Shown: positions 23,978 to 32,500, numbered from the stretch's first letter. The stretch: DNA of 64,000 bases from Saccharopolyspora aridisoli (GCF_004348445.1 NZ_SMKV01000006.1:158758-222757); one strand, 5' to 3'. Notes: generated by a model not told the origin, from the letters alone. Translations and numbers: made by a program.

Positions 23978-26900
23978 TCAGTCCTCCAGCTGGCCTTCCA
24001 GCTCCAGGTACACCGACCGCAGATCGTCGAGGACCTGCTCGTCCGGTTCGGCCCACAGGCCTCGGTCCGCGGCTTCCAGCAGCCGCTCGGTCATGCCTCG
24101 CAACGCCCACGGGTTGGAGTTGCGCAGGAACTGCTGCACCTGCTCGTCGAAGACGTAGGACTCGGCCAGCTTCGCGTACATCCAGTCGTCGACGACCCCG
24201 GCGGTCGCGTCGAACCCGAACAGGTAGTCCACCGTGGCCGCGAGCTCGAAGGCGCCCTTGTAGCCGTGCCGCTGCATGGCCGAGATCCACTTCGGGTTGA
24301 TCACCCGAGCCCGGAAGACCCGCTTGGTCTCCTCGCCCAGCGTGCGGGTCTTGACCGCGTGCGGCACCGCCGAGTCACCCACGTAGGCGGCCGGGCTCTG
24401 CCCGGACAGCGAGCGCACCATCGCGACCATGCCGCCGTGGTACTGGAAGTAGTCGTCGGAGTCGGCGATGTCGTGCTCGCGGGTGTCGACGTTCTTGGCC
24501 GCCACCTGGATGCGCTTGAACGCCGTCTCCATGTCGCCGCGCGCTTCGCGGCCGTCGAGCCCCCGGCCGTAGGCGTAACCGCCCCAGGTCGCGTAGACCT
24601 CGGCGAGGTCGGCGTCGCTGCGCCAGTTGCGGGCGTCGATCAGCGGCAGCAGCCCGGCACCGTAGGCGCCCGGCTTGGAACCGAAGATGCGCGTCGATGC
24701 CCGGCGGTCGTCGCCGTGCTCGTCGACGTCGGCGCGGTAGTGGGCGGCGACGTAGTTGTCCTCGTCGGGCTCGTCGAGCTTGGCCACGGTCTGCACCGCG
24801 TCGTCGATCAGCGAGACGACGTGCGGGAACGCGTCGCGGAAGAACCCGGAGATGCGCACCACGACGTCGATGCGCGGCCGGCCCAGCTCGGCGACCGGCA
24901 CCACCTCGAAGCCGGTGACCCGTCGCGAGGCGTCGTCCCACTTCGGGCGGCAGCCCAGCAGCCAGAGGATTTCGGCGATGTCGTCGCCCTGCGTCCGCAT
25001 CGCCGAGGTGCCCCACACCGTCAGGCCCACCGAGCGCGGGTTCTCACCGGTGTCGGCGACGTGCCGGGTGATCAGCGAATCCGCGAGCGCGGATCCGACG
25101 TCGAAGGCGTTGCGCGACGGGATGGCCTTGGGGTCCACGGAGTAGAAGTTGCGGCCGGTGGGCAGCACCGAGATCAACCCGCGGGTCGGCGACCCGGACG
25201 GCCCGGCGGGCACGAAGCCACCGTTGAGCGCGTGCAGGACGTGCTCGACCTCTTCGGTGGTGCGGGCCAGGCGCGGCACCAGTTCGACGCAGGCGAACCG
25301 CAGCACCCGCACGACGTCGGCGACGCCGGTGCCGATCACGTCGGTGACGACCTGCTCGGCGCGCTCGGAGTCCCAGTCGGTGTCGGCCAGCGCCTGGATC
25401 AGGTTGCGCGCCAACGACTCCACCAGGTCCACCGCGTCCGACGCCGAAGCCGACGGCCCCTCGACGAGCTCGGTCAGCTCGGCCGGAACGTCCGCGCGAG
25501 CACCGGGTTCGGCCAGCAGCGCCTGCTCGTCGAGCCCGAAGTGGTCCGACAGCGCGGAGCGCAGGCCGGGCAGCGCGCCGACCTTGCCGCCGAAGACCTG
25601 CTTCGCGCGCAGGATCGCGAGCACGTCGTTGACCAGCTCCTCGTCCCGCGGCGCGCGTCCGAGGATGTGCAGGCCGTCGCGGATCTGCACGTCCTTGATC
25701 TCGCACAGGTAGCCGTCGATGTGCATCACGAAGTCGTCGAAGGACTCCGCGTCCGGCTGGCCCTCCTGGTGCAGGTCGTGGTGCAGCTCCGCATGGGTGA
25801 CCAGCTCCCAGATCTGGTTGCGCAGAGCCGGTTTCTTCTCCGGGTCCAGGTCGGTGACCAGCGCGTACTCGTCGAGCAGCTGCTCCAGCTTGGCGATGTC
25901 GCCGTAGGCGTCGGCACGGGCCATCGGCGGGATCATGTGGTCCACCACGGTCGCGTGCCCGCGCCGCTTGGCCTGGGTGCCCTCACCGGGGTCGTTGACG
26001 ATGAACGGGTACACGAACGGCATGTCGCCCAGCACCGCGTCCGGCGCGCAGTCGGCCGCCAGCCCCAAACCCTTGCCCGGCAGCCATTCCAGGGTGCCGT
26101 GCTTGCCCAGGTGGATCACCGCGTGCGCGCCGAACTCCTCGGCCAGCCACCGGTAGGCCGCCAGGTACTGGTGCGAGGGCGGCAGGTCCGGGTCGTGGTA
26201 GATCGCGATCGGGTTCTCGCCGAACCCGCGCGGCGGCTGGATCAGGATCACCACGTTGCCGAAGCGCAGCGCGGCGACGTAGATGCAGCCCTCGTCGTCG
26301 ACGTAGAGGCTGCCGGGCGGGGCGCCCCAGTGCTCGGTCATCGACGCCCGCAGCTCTTCGGGCAGCGCGTCGAACCACTCGCGGTAGCGGGTCGTCGGGA
26401 CGCGGATCGCCGCCTCGGACATCTGCTCCTCGGTCAACCACTCCACGTCGTGGCCACCTGCGGAGATCAGCCGGTGGATCAGGGTGTCGCCGTCCAGGCC
26501 GGTCACGTCCAGGCCGCCGAGGTCGTAGCCGGCGTCCTCCAGAGCGCTCAGCAGCACGACCGCCGAGGCGGGGGTGTCCAGGCCGACGGCGTTGCCGACG
26601 CGGGAGTGCTTGGTCGGGTAGGAGGAGAGCACCACGCCGAGGCGCTTGGTGGAGTTGTCCACGTGCCGCAGCCGCGCCAGCGACACAGCGGTGGAGGCCA
26701 CGCGGGCCGCGCGCTCGGGGTCGGCGACGTAGACCGGGATTCCCTCCGGGCCCTCCTCCTTGAAGGAGAACGGCACGCTGATCAAGCGGCCGTCGAACTC
26801 CGGCACGGCGACCTGCATCGCGGCGTCCATCGGCGACAGCGCGGCGTCGCTGTCGGACCACACCGCGCGGCTGGTGGTCAGGCACAGGCCCTGCAGCACC

Positions 26901-27655
26901 GGGATGTCGAGTTCGGCCAGCGCACCGGCGTCCCAGGAGTCCTCGTCACCACCCGCGCTGGCGTCGGCGGCGACCGCACCGCCCGCGGCGAGAACGGTGG
27001 CGATCAGCGCATCGCACCCACCCAGCAGTTCGCGCAGACCAGCGGCGTCGGACAGGCCGCGCAGCGAGCCGCAGAACACCGGCACCACGTTGGCGCCGGC
27101 CGATTCGACCTGGTCGGCGAGGGTGTCGACGAACGCGGTATTGCCCGCCAGCGCGTGCGCCCGGTAGAAGACGACGCCGATCGTCGGCCGCGACGGGTCG
27201 TGCTCGCGCTCGCCGTGCAGGCCGAACTCCGGCATCGACTGCGGTTCGGTGAACCCGGTGCCGGTCAGCAGCACCGTGTCGGACAGGAAGTGCGCCAGCT
27301 GGGCGAGGTTGTCCGGGCCGCCTTCGACCAGGTAGGCCAGGGCCTGGGTGGACACACCGGCGGGCACCGTGGACAGCGTCATCAGCTCGGCGTCCGGGGT
27401 GGCCTCGCCACCCAGCGCCACGGTCGGCAGCCCCGACGCCAGCACCGCGTCCAGGCCCTCCTCCCAGGCGCGACGGCCGCCCAGCAGCCGGACCACGACG
27501 ACGTCAACGCCGTCGAGCAGCGCCGGAACGTCCTCAGCGGCCACGCGGGAGGGGTTGGCGACCCGGTAGTCGGCCTCGGCGGCACGGGCGGCCAGCAGGT
27601 CGGTGTCCGCAGTGGACAGCAGCAGAACTCGGGCGTCGCGGGCAGGCTCGCTCAC
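23978..27655 (-). CDS. cobN: Cobaltochelatase subunit CobN
   Basis: 1225 residues, the expected size of the large substrate-binding subunit. Diagnostic segments include GVVFYRAHALAGNTAFVD, VLSSYPTKHSRVGNAVGLD, EEFGAHAVIHLGKHGTLEWLPGKG (abbreviated here as HLGKHGTLEWLPGKG) and GTSAMRTQGDDIAEILWLLG. CobN with an AAA+/VWA motor inserts Co2+ into hydrogenobyrinic acid a,c-diamide at the cost of ATP. The partner is most likely the ChlID fusion at 15.9-17.9 kb, since no cobS/cobT is seen. GTG start at 27655. It is the only gene behind riboswitch 3 and ends at a hairpin, so it is a single-gene transcription unit. Confidence 0.96.
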   Translation of the reverse strand: MSEPARDARVLLLSTADTDLLAARAAEADYRVANPSRVAAEDVPALLDGVDVVVVRLLGGRRAWEEGLDAVLASGLPTVALGGEATPDAELMTLSTVPAGVSTQALAYLVEGGPDNLAQLAHFLSDTVLLTGTGFTEPQSMPEFGLHGEREHDPSRPTIGVVFYRAHALAGNTAFVDTLADQVESAGANVVPVFCGSLRGLSDAAGLRELLGGCDALIATVLAAGGAVAADASAGGDEDSWDAGALAELDIPVLQGLCLTTSRAVWSDSDAALSPMDAAMQVAVPEFDGRLISVPFSFKEEGPEGIPVYVADPERAARVASTAVSLARLRHVDNSTKRLGVVLSSYPTKHSRVGNAVGLDTPASAVVLLSALEDAGYDLGGLDVTGLDGDTLIHRLISAGGHDVEWLTEEQMSEAAIRVPTTRYREWFDALPEELRASMTEHWGAPPGSLYVDDEGCIYVAALRFGNVVILIQPPRGFGENPIAIYHDPDLPPSHQYLAAYRWLAEEFGAHAVIHLGKHGTLEWLPGKGLGLAADCAPDAVLGDMPFVYPFIVNDPGEGTQAKRRGHATVVDHMIPPMARADAYGDIAKLEQLLDEYALVTDLDPEKKPALRNQIWELVTHAELHHDLHQEGQPDAESFDDFVMHIDGYLCEIKDVQIRDGLHILGRAPRDEELVNDVLAILRAKQVFGGKVGALPGLRSALSDHFGLDEQALLAEPGARADVPAELTELVEGPSASASDAVDLVESLARNLIQALADTDWDSERAEQVVTDVIGTGVADVVRVLRFACVELVPRLARTTEEVEHVLHALNGGFVPAGPSGSPTRGLISVLPTGRNFYSVDPKAIPSRNAFDVGSALADSLITRHVADTGENPRSVGLTVWGTSAMRTQGDDIAEILWLLGCRPKWDDASRRVTGFEVVPVAELGRPRIDVVVRISGFFRDAFPHVVSLIDDAVQTVAKLDEPDEDNYVAAHYRADVDEHGDDRRASTRIFGSKPGAYGAGLLPLIDARNWRSDADLAEVYATWGGYAYGRGLDGREARGDMETAFKRIQVAAKNVDTREHDIADSDDYFQYHGGMVAMVRSLSGQSPAAYVGDSAVPHAVKTRTLGEETKRVFRARVINPKWISAMQRHGYKGAFELAATVDYLFGFDATAGVVDDWMYAKLAESYVFDEQVQQFLRNSNPWALRGMTERLLEAADRGLWAEPDEQVLDDLRSVYLELEGQLED

Positions 27656-27695
27656 GGTGATCCTCTCTCGGGGTGCGCGCCCCGGCGGGGGTCAC

Positions 27696-27836
27696 GGCGG
27701 CAGGAGTTCCTGGCTCCCGGATCCTCGCGGTGTCCCGCCTCCCAGCCCTGCGCAGGCCGTGGCTGTCGGGTTCCGCTCCCCGGTCACAGTGGCGCGACCG
27801 CCCCGGCCTCACACCGGGTTCCTCCACGTCACCGCC
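27696..27836 (-). promoter_or_regulatory. Cobalamin riboswitch 3 (upstream of cobN)
   Basis: On the minus strand the core reads GGAACCCGGUGUGAGGCC, GCCACUGUGACCGGGGAGCG, GGGAGGCGGG and GGGAGCCAGGAACUCCUGCC. P1 is GGCGG (27832-27836) with CCGCC (27696-27700). The cobN start is about 40 bases downstream, so the switch probably acts on translation initiation or on a very short terminator. Confidence 0.94.
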
Positions 27837-27950
27837 GTACTGGCGCAGCCATCCTATCGACCCCGCGATCACCCACCACCCCACCGACGATTTCGCGAGA
27901 AAGATCTCCTCCACCCACTGCGACTCGTCTTGCTCACCGGTGCAGGGGGA

Positions 27951-28109
27951 GGACTCGAGCGGCTGCGCGGCTCCTGGCGCCGCTGATGCATGCCGGTGCT
28001 CGGCGTCGCGGCGTCCCACCCCCCGAAGCCGCTCAGAACCCCCCGGCGGTGCCGGTCTCGCCGGTGGTGGAGGAGAGCGGCTCCGCCGCTTGCCTGACGT
28101 GTTGTTCAG
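27951..28109 (-). repeat. ~160-bp structured repeat, copy 2 (abuts dehydrogenase stop codon)
   Basis: Minus-strand sequence from the dehydrogenase stop onward matches copy 1 at 15553-15727 block for block. The small hairpin here is AGCGGC-GGA-GCCGCT, against AAGCGAC-GAA-GTCGCTT in copy 1, so one A-T pair has become G-C. It fills the space between the dehydrogenase gene and riboswitch 3. Confidence 0.75.
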
Positions 28110-29017
28110 TAGCCGGCGGCTACGTTGACCAGGCCCAGGAGTGGTTGGCCTGCCATGTGGCGGCGGACGTTCTCCTCGACCCTGCGCGCCAGGGCCGGCA
28201 TCTGCAGCGACGGCGGGTTGGCCGTGTGCGGGGAGATCAGCGCGCGCGGGTGGGTGAACAGCGGGTGCCCGTCGGGCAGCGGTTCCGGGTCGGTGACGTC
28301 GAGCGCGGCACCGCCGATCCGGCCGGCGTCCAGGGCATCGACCAGCGCCTCGGTGTCGACCAGCGAACCCCGCGCGATGTTGATCAGCCACGCGTCGGAC
28401 TTCATCGCCCGCAACGCGGCGGCGTCGATGAGCTTCGAGGTCGCCGAGGTCGCCGGAGCCGCCACCACCACGAAGTCCGACTCCGCGAGCAGCTCCCGCA
28501 CCCCGTCGGCATCCTCGGACGGCCAGGTCCGCTCGGCGCCCAGCACCGGCTTGCCGGAGCGGTTGACCGCCAGCACCCGGACGACGAAGGGACGCAGCAT
28601 CTCGATCAGCGCCTTGCCGATCCCACCAGCGCCGATGATGCCGACGGTCGAGCCGGCGAGGCTGCGCATGCCCTCGGGACGCTGCCAGGTGGTGGCTCGC
28701 GCCATCGCGACGAGCTGCCGCGAACCTGCGAGCATCAGGCCGAGGGTGTGCTCGGCGACGGTCTGGGCGAAGGTGCCCGCGGCCGAGGTGAAGGTCAGGT
28801 CCTCGCGCAGCGCGCCGGAGGCCACCCAGGATTCGATGCCGGCCGAAGGCAGCTGCACCCATTCCAGGTCCGGGCGGTCGTACTCGCCGAACCGGCTCGG
28901 CTCCCCGCCGAACCAGACCAGCGCGTTCGCCTCCTCCGCCGAGCTGAGCTCAGCACCGGCCGCTACCACGGCGGCTTCCAGCTCGGGCTGGGCGACCGGA
29001 CCAACGTGGACCTTCAC
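28106..29017 (-). CDS. D-isomer-specific 2-hydroxyacid dehydrogenase
   Basis: 303 residues. The NAD-binding domain has VGIIGAGGIGKALIEML near residues 123-139; the catalytic Arg is in NIARGSLVD, the Glu in VTDPEPLPDGHPLF and the His in ISPHTANP. The enzyme reduces a 2-oxoacid or oxidises a D-2-hydroxyacid. It is the third gene of an operon with a KDG kinase and a KDPG aldolase, so its substrate may be glycerate/hydroxypyruvate or a sugar acid; that is inference. Start is GTG 29017 with AGAGGAAG upstream. A G/C homopolymer palindrome lies between it and the aldolase gene, and a structured repeat follows its stop. Confidence 0.9.
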   Translation of the reverse strand: MKVHVGPVAQPELEAAVVAAGAELSSAEEANALVWFGGEPSRFGEYDRPDLEWVQLPSAGIESWVASGALREDLTFTSAAGTFAQTVAEHTLGLMLAGSRQLVAMARATTWQRPEGMRSLAGSTVGIIGAGGIGKALIEMLRPFVVRVLAVNRSGKPVLGAERTWPSEDADGVRELLAESDFVVVAAPATSATSKLIDAAALRAMKSDAWLINIARGSLVDTEALVDALDAGRIGGAALDVTDPEPLPDGHPLFTHPRALISPHTANPPSLQMPALARRVEENVRRHMAGQPLLGLVNVAAGY

Positions 29018-29049
29018 GACTCTTCCTCTCTCACGAACTGCGAACGCGT

Positions 29050-29066
29050 CCCCCCCGGGGGGGGGG
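29050..29066. repeat. C7-G10 homopolymer palindrome
   Basis: Seven C followed directly by ten G in the 53-bp gap between the aldolase and dehydrogenase genes, upstream of the dehydrogenase ribosome-binding site. Such tracts are prone to slippage and, as RNA, can form a hairpin or stall polymerase. Confidence 0.85.
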
Positions 29067-29070
29067 AACG

Positions 29071-29664
29071 TCAGCCCTCGACGAGCTGTGCCAGCGCGGG
29101 CAGCTGGGACTCATCCTCCAGCGCCGAACCGACCGCGACCACGTCGGCTCCGGCCCGCAAGAACTCGGGAGCGTTGCGGGCGTTCATCCCGCCGGTGGCC
29201 ACCAGGCGCAGCGAGGGGAAGGGGCCCTTCACCGCGCGGAACCAGCTGCTGCCCAGCTCAGCGGCGGGGAACGCCTTCACCCACGACAACCCGAGGCGCA
29301 ACGCCTGCTGGACCTCGCTGGGCGTGGCCACCCCGGGCACGTGCGGCAGGTCGAGTTCGGCGCTCAACCGCACGACCTCGGCATCCAGGCCGGGCGCGAT
29401 GGTGAAGGCCGCGCCCAGGTCGCGGGCGGTGCGGAGCTGTTCGGGGGTGATGATCGTTCCCGCGCCGACCGGGCGGCCGCGTTCGGCTCCGGCGCGCACG
29501 GCCGCTGCCAGGGAGGGCTCGGCCTTCGGCGTCTCGATCGGGACTTCGACGGCGTCGATGCCCAGGTCCCAGGCTCGTTCAGCCAGCTCCGCGGTCCGCT
29601 GCGGGTCCATGCCGCGCAGGATTGCCATCACCGGCGTGGCGAACAACTCCTCCAGGAAGGGCAC
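29071..29664 (-). CDS. KDPG/KHG aldolase-family protein (Eda-like)
   Basis: 197 residues, a TIM-barrel aldolase of the Eda type. The Schiff-base Lys is in WVKAFPAAE, the phosphate-binding part in ATGGMNARN and the GAGTIITPEQ segment matches the family Thr. The Glu of the VEV motif is kept, but the following position that is Arg in E. coli Eda (VTLRT) is Glu here (VPIET). It should cleave KDPG or a related 2-keto-3-deoxy sugar acid to pyruvate and an aldehyde. GTG start at 29664, 3 bp after the kinase stop, with GGGAG upstream, so the two are coupled. Confidence 0.87.
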   Translation of the reverse strand: MPFLEELFATPVMAILRGMDPQRTAELAERAWDLGIDAVEVPIETPKAEPSLAAAVRAGAERGRPVGAGTIITPEQLRTARDLGAAFTIAPGLDAEVVRLSAELDLPHVPGVATPSEVQQALRLGLSWVKAFPAAELGSSWFRAVKGPFPSLRLVATGGMNARNAPEFLRAGADVVAVGSALEDESQLPALAQLVEG

Positions 29665-29667
29665 TTC

Positions 29668-30639
29668 TCACTCACTCCCGTCGAATCGCAGCGCGCCCCA
29701 CTGCTCCTCGTCGAGCGCCAGCCAGCGCGCGAGCGAATCGGCGTCGGGCGGTGCGGTGTGGTCCTCGGTGCTGCGCAAGCTGTGCGCGGCCAGCAGGTGC
29801 CCGCGGCGCAGGCAGTTCTCGTCGTCCTCGCCGCGCAGCACCCCGGAGAGGAAACCGGCCGCGAAGGCGTCACCGGCGCCGACCGGTTCGACGACCTCGA
29901 CGGTCGGGGCGGGCACGACGGTGCGGCGCTCGCCGAGCGCGTAGGCGGCCTCGGCTCCGTCCTTGACCACGACGGTGACCGGTGAGTCGAGCAGTTCCCG
30001 CACGTCGTCGGCGGTTCTCACACCCCACAGGGTGGCGGCTTCGTCGAGTCCGACGAACACGACGTCGGCGAGCTGGGCGAGCTCGGCGAGCACCGGGGCG
30101 GCCTGCCGAGCCGACCACAGCGTCGGCCGGTGGTTCACGTCGAAGGAGATCGGGCCACGGCGGGGGCGGGTCAGCAGCCGTCGGGTCAGCCGGTCGCAGC
30201 CCTCGGACAGCGCCGGGGTGATGCCGCTGATGTGCACGACGCGGGCGGCGTCGATGACGTCGTCGGCGAGGAAGTCCTGGTCCATCGTCGAGGCAGCCGA
30301 GCCCGCGCGGTAGTAGTGGACTCGGGTTCCGTCCGGCCCGGGGTCCTTGAAGTAGACGCCGGTCGGTGCCTCGGAACGCATCTCGACCAGGCCGGTGTCG
30401 ACGCCCGCGCCCGCGATGGAGGCGGCCACGCGCCGCCCGAGCGGATCATCACCAAGGCGGCTGGCCCACCGCACGTGGTGTCCGAGGGAGGCCAGGTGAA
30501 CGGCCACGTTTGACTCGGCGCCACCGGCGGAGAGCGTGAACGCGGGGGCCTCTTCGAGGGGGAGCGGGGCGGCCGGGGCGACCAGCGACATGGTCTCTCC
30601 CAGGCACAACACCTCGGCCTCGTTGCCCACCTGCGCCAC
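29668..30639 (-). CDS. PfkB-family sugar kinase, likely 2-keto-3-deoxygluconate kinase
   Basis: 323 residues. N-terminal LCLGETMSLVAP, the substrate-binding SAGGAESNVAVHLASLG and the C-terminal catalytic motif PVGAGDAFAAGFLSG define a ribokinase-fold sugar kinase. Neighbouring Eda-like aldolase and the KDG-kinase-like spacing suggest phosphorylation of 2-keto-3-deoxygluconate. The start is set at GTG 30639 because AGGAGGAAAC stands directly upstream; an ATG five codons earlier lacks a site. First gene of the operon kinase-aldolase-dehydrogenase. No dehydratase or sugar transporter is in the neighbourhood, so the source of the sugar acid is not visible. Confidence 0.87.
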   Translation of the reverse strand: MAQVGNEAEVLCLGETMSLVAPAAPLPLEEAPAFTLSAGGAESNVAVHLASLGHHVRWASRLGDDPLGRRVAASIAGAGVDTGLVEMRSEAPTGVYFKDPGPDGTRVHYYRAGSAASTMDQDFLADDVIDAARVVHISGITPALSEGCDRLTRRLLTRPRRGPISFDVNHRPTLWSARQAAPVLAELAQLADVVFVGLDEAATLWGVRTADDVRELLDSPVTVVVKDGAEAAYALGERRTVVPAPTVEVVEPVGAGDAFAAGFLSGVLRGEDDENCLRRGHLLAAHSLRSTEDHTAPPDADSLARWLALDEEQWGALRFDGSE

Positions 30640-30830
30640 GTTTCCTCCTGCCATCACTGGGACGGGCGACAGCTTAGCCAGACACCGCTGCGAATTGCAC
30701 ACCTCCCATTGCATGAGGCGCAACCAGGCGGGTAGAACCGGCGGGCCGCACCGGCGTGGGTTCTCCTAGGCTGTGCCCGGTGATCGACAACGATCATTCC
30801 CACAGCCACCAGGAAAAGGAGGATGCTCGC

Positions 30831-31376
30831 ATGAGTCTGGAGCGCCCGATCGATCCTGATCCGTACTCGTTCCTGCCTTCGGTCCCCGCGTTCACCGTCA
30901 CCTCCACCGACGTGGCCGACGGCCGGGCCATGCCGAAGGCCCATGCCTACGACGGGATGGGCGCGGACGGGCAGAACGTGTCGCCGCAGCTGAGCTGGTC
31001 GGGTTTCCCGGAGACCGCCAAGAGCTTCGTGGTCACCTGCTTCGACCCGGACGCACCGATCCCCGGCGGGTTCTGGCACTGGACCCTCGTCGACGTTCCC
31101 GCCGACGTCACCGAGCTGGCCGCCGACGCGGGCAACCGCAGCGGCCAGAACATCCCGGCGGGTTCGTTCCACGTCGCCAACGACATGGGCGAGCGCGCCT
31201 TCGGCGGTGCTGCCCCGCCGCCCGGCGACCGGCCGCACCGCTACTACTTCGTGGTGCACGCGGTGGACACCGAGGAGCTCGGCGTGGACGAGAACGCCTC
31301 GGCGGCGGTGGTCAGCTTCAACCTGGCCTTCCACACCGTCGGCCGCGCCGTCATCACCCCCACCTACCAGCACTGA
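30831..31376 (+). CDS. PEBP / YbhB-YbcL family protein
   Basis: 181 residues, the usual size. The ligand-site motifs FDPDAPIPGGFWHW (near residue 78) and HRYYFVVHAVD (near 140) are both present, as is the N-terminal NVSPQLSW. Members of this family bind phosphorylated ligands in eukaryotes; the bacterial role is unclear. ATG at 30831 follows AAAGGAGG with an 8-base spacer. It is monocistronic, divergent from the kinase operon and closed by a very strong hairpin. No signal peptide is seen, so it is probably cytoplasmic. Confidence 0.92.
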   Translation: MSLERPIDPDPYSFLPSVPAFTVTSTDVADGRAMPKAHAYDGMGADGQNVSPQLSWSGFPETAKSFVVTCFDPDAPIPGGFWHWTLVDVPADVTELAADAGNRSGQNIPAGSFHVANDMGERAFGGAAPPPGDRPHRYYFVVHAVDTEELGVDENASAAVVSFNLAFHTVGRAVITPTYQH

Positions 31377-31382
31377 TTCCGC

Positions 31383-31428
31383 ACGACGTCGCGCCCGCCC
31401 GGACCAGTCCGGGCGGGCGCGACGTCGT
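31383..31428 (+). terminator. Strong terminator hairpin after PEBP gene
   Basis: An almost closed 22-bp perfect stem (ACGACGTCGCGCCCGCC continuing GGAC, then its complement) starts 7 bases after the stop codon. The innermost bases must open to form a loop. No T-run follows. Confidence 0.8.
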
Positions 31429-31496
31429 CATCACCCGGAAGAGATGTATCTGTTGAGGGTGTTCGCGCCTCTTCTTTCATGAGGGAGGTGCGAGAG

Positions 31497-32486
31497 ATGA
31501 GTCTGCTGCCGGGTTCCACCGCCGCGGTGATCGCGACCGGGGTCGCCGCGCTGCTGCTGCCGTCGTTCGTCGCCGGTCGCTACCGCCGGCACGGCGAGCT
31601 GGGCGCGGGAACGGCCGTGCTGCGCTTCGCGACGCTGCTCTACGCGATCGCGCTGGGCTGCTACGTCCTGCCGCCCACCGGCACCTCCTGCTTCCCCGTG
31701 CAACTGCGCCCGCTGTCGGCGCTCACCAGCGCCGTGGGGGTCGAGCAGTTCGCCTGCAACGTCGCGCTGTTCGTCCCGCTGGGCGCGCTGCTGCGCCGCG
31801 CCCCACCGGTGGCGGCGCTGGCCGGCGCCGTCCTGTCGGCGTTCGTCGAGGTCACCCAGCTGACCGGGCTGTGGTTCCGGTTCCCGTGCCCCCACCGGGT
31901 GTTCGACGTCGACGACGTCATCGCCAACACCACCGGGGCCGCGCTCGGAAGCCTGCTGGCCCCGCTGCTGCACCGGATTCCAGCGGGCAGTGGTCGACGC
32001 GCCAGCGAACCGCGTCCGTTGACCGTCGGTCGTCGGCTGCTGGGGATGTGCTGCGACGGCCTGCTGCTGTGGTGGCTGGGCGTCACCTGCGTTCACCTGA
32101 CCGGCTTCGCCCTGCGCTGGGCAGGCATCCCGCCCTCGACGGAGTTGCAGGTGACCGCGGCGTGGCTGGTCCCGGCGCTGCTGTTGCTGTTCGCCGCCCT
32201 GACCTCGGACGGCACGCCCGGTCAGCGGCTGGTCCTGCTGCGGGCGCCCTCAGCCGGCGGACGAGCCGCCGTCCTGCGCTGGACGCTGGGCGCCGGGGGC
32301 CTCGCGCTGCTGCAGGGCGCATGCGAGCTGGCGAGGGGAGCGCCGAGCGGGGTGCTCGGCCTGCTGTGGTGCGCCGCGCACGCGATCGGTGTGATCTGGG
32401 ACAGAGATCGGCGTGGAATCACCGGGCGGCTCTCCGGGTTGGAACTGACCGACGTCCGCGGACCGGCGACGGCCCGCACCAAGTGA
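31497..32486 (+). CDS. VanZ-like membrane protein with C-terminal RDD-like domain
   Basis: 329 residues from ATG 31497 (GGGAGG 9 bases upstream; an ATG six codons earlier is possible). Residues about 1-155 have four to five membrane segments with VanZ-type features (NVALFVPLGALL, FVEVTQLTG, FDVDDVIANTTGAALG). From about residue 175 the pattern changes to an RDD-like domain: GRRLLGMCCDGLLLWWLG, a second TM, and TPGQRLVLLR, the usual RDD second motif. Function is unknown; VanZ is linked to teicoplanin resistance in some bacteria, but most homologues are not. The fusion is seen in some actinobacteria. Confidence 0.8.
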   Translation: MSLLPGSTAAVIATGVAALLLPSFVAGRYRRHGELGAGTAVLRFATLLYAIALGCYVLPPTGTSCFPVQLRPLSALTSAVGVEQFACNVALFVPLGALLRRAPPVAALAGAVLSAFVEVTQLTGLWFRFPCPHRVFDVDDVIANTTGAALGSLLAPLLHRIPAGSGRRASEPRPLTVGRRLLGMCCDGLLLWWLGVTCVHLTGFALRWAGIPPSTELQVTAAWLVPALLLLFAALTSDGTPGQRLVLLRAPSAGGRAAVLRWTLGAGGLALLQGACELARGAPSGVLGLLWCAAHAIGVIWDRDRRGITGRLSGLELTDVRGPATARTK

Positions 32487-32500
32487 GGCAGGATGGAACC

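Noticed and set aside
23867..29944. A very long open frame (about 2000 codons) on the plus strand, antisense to cobN
   Set aside because: It is composed of Val/Arg/Asp/Gln-rich sequence typical of the reverse complement of high-GC coding DNA, runs over several real genes, and has no recognisable domain. The minus strand has complete CobN, dehydrogenase and aldolase.
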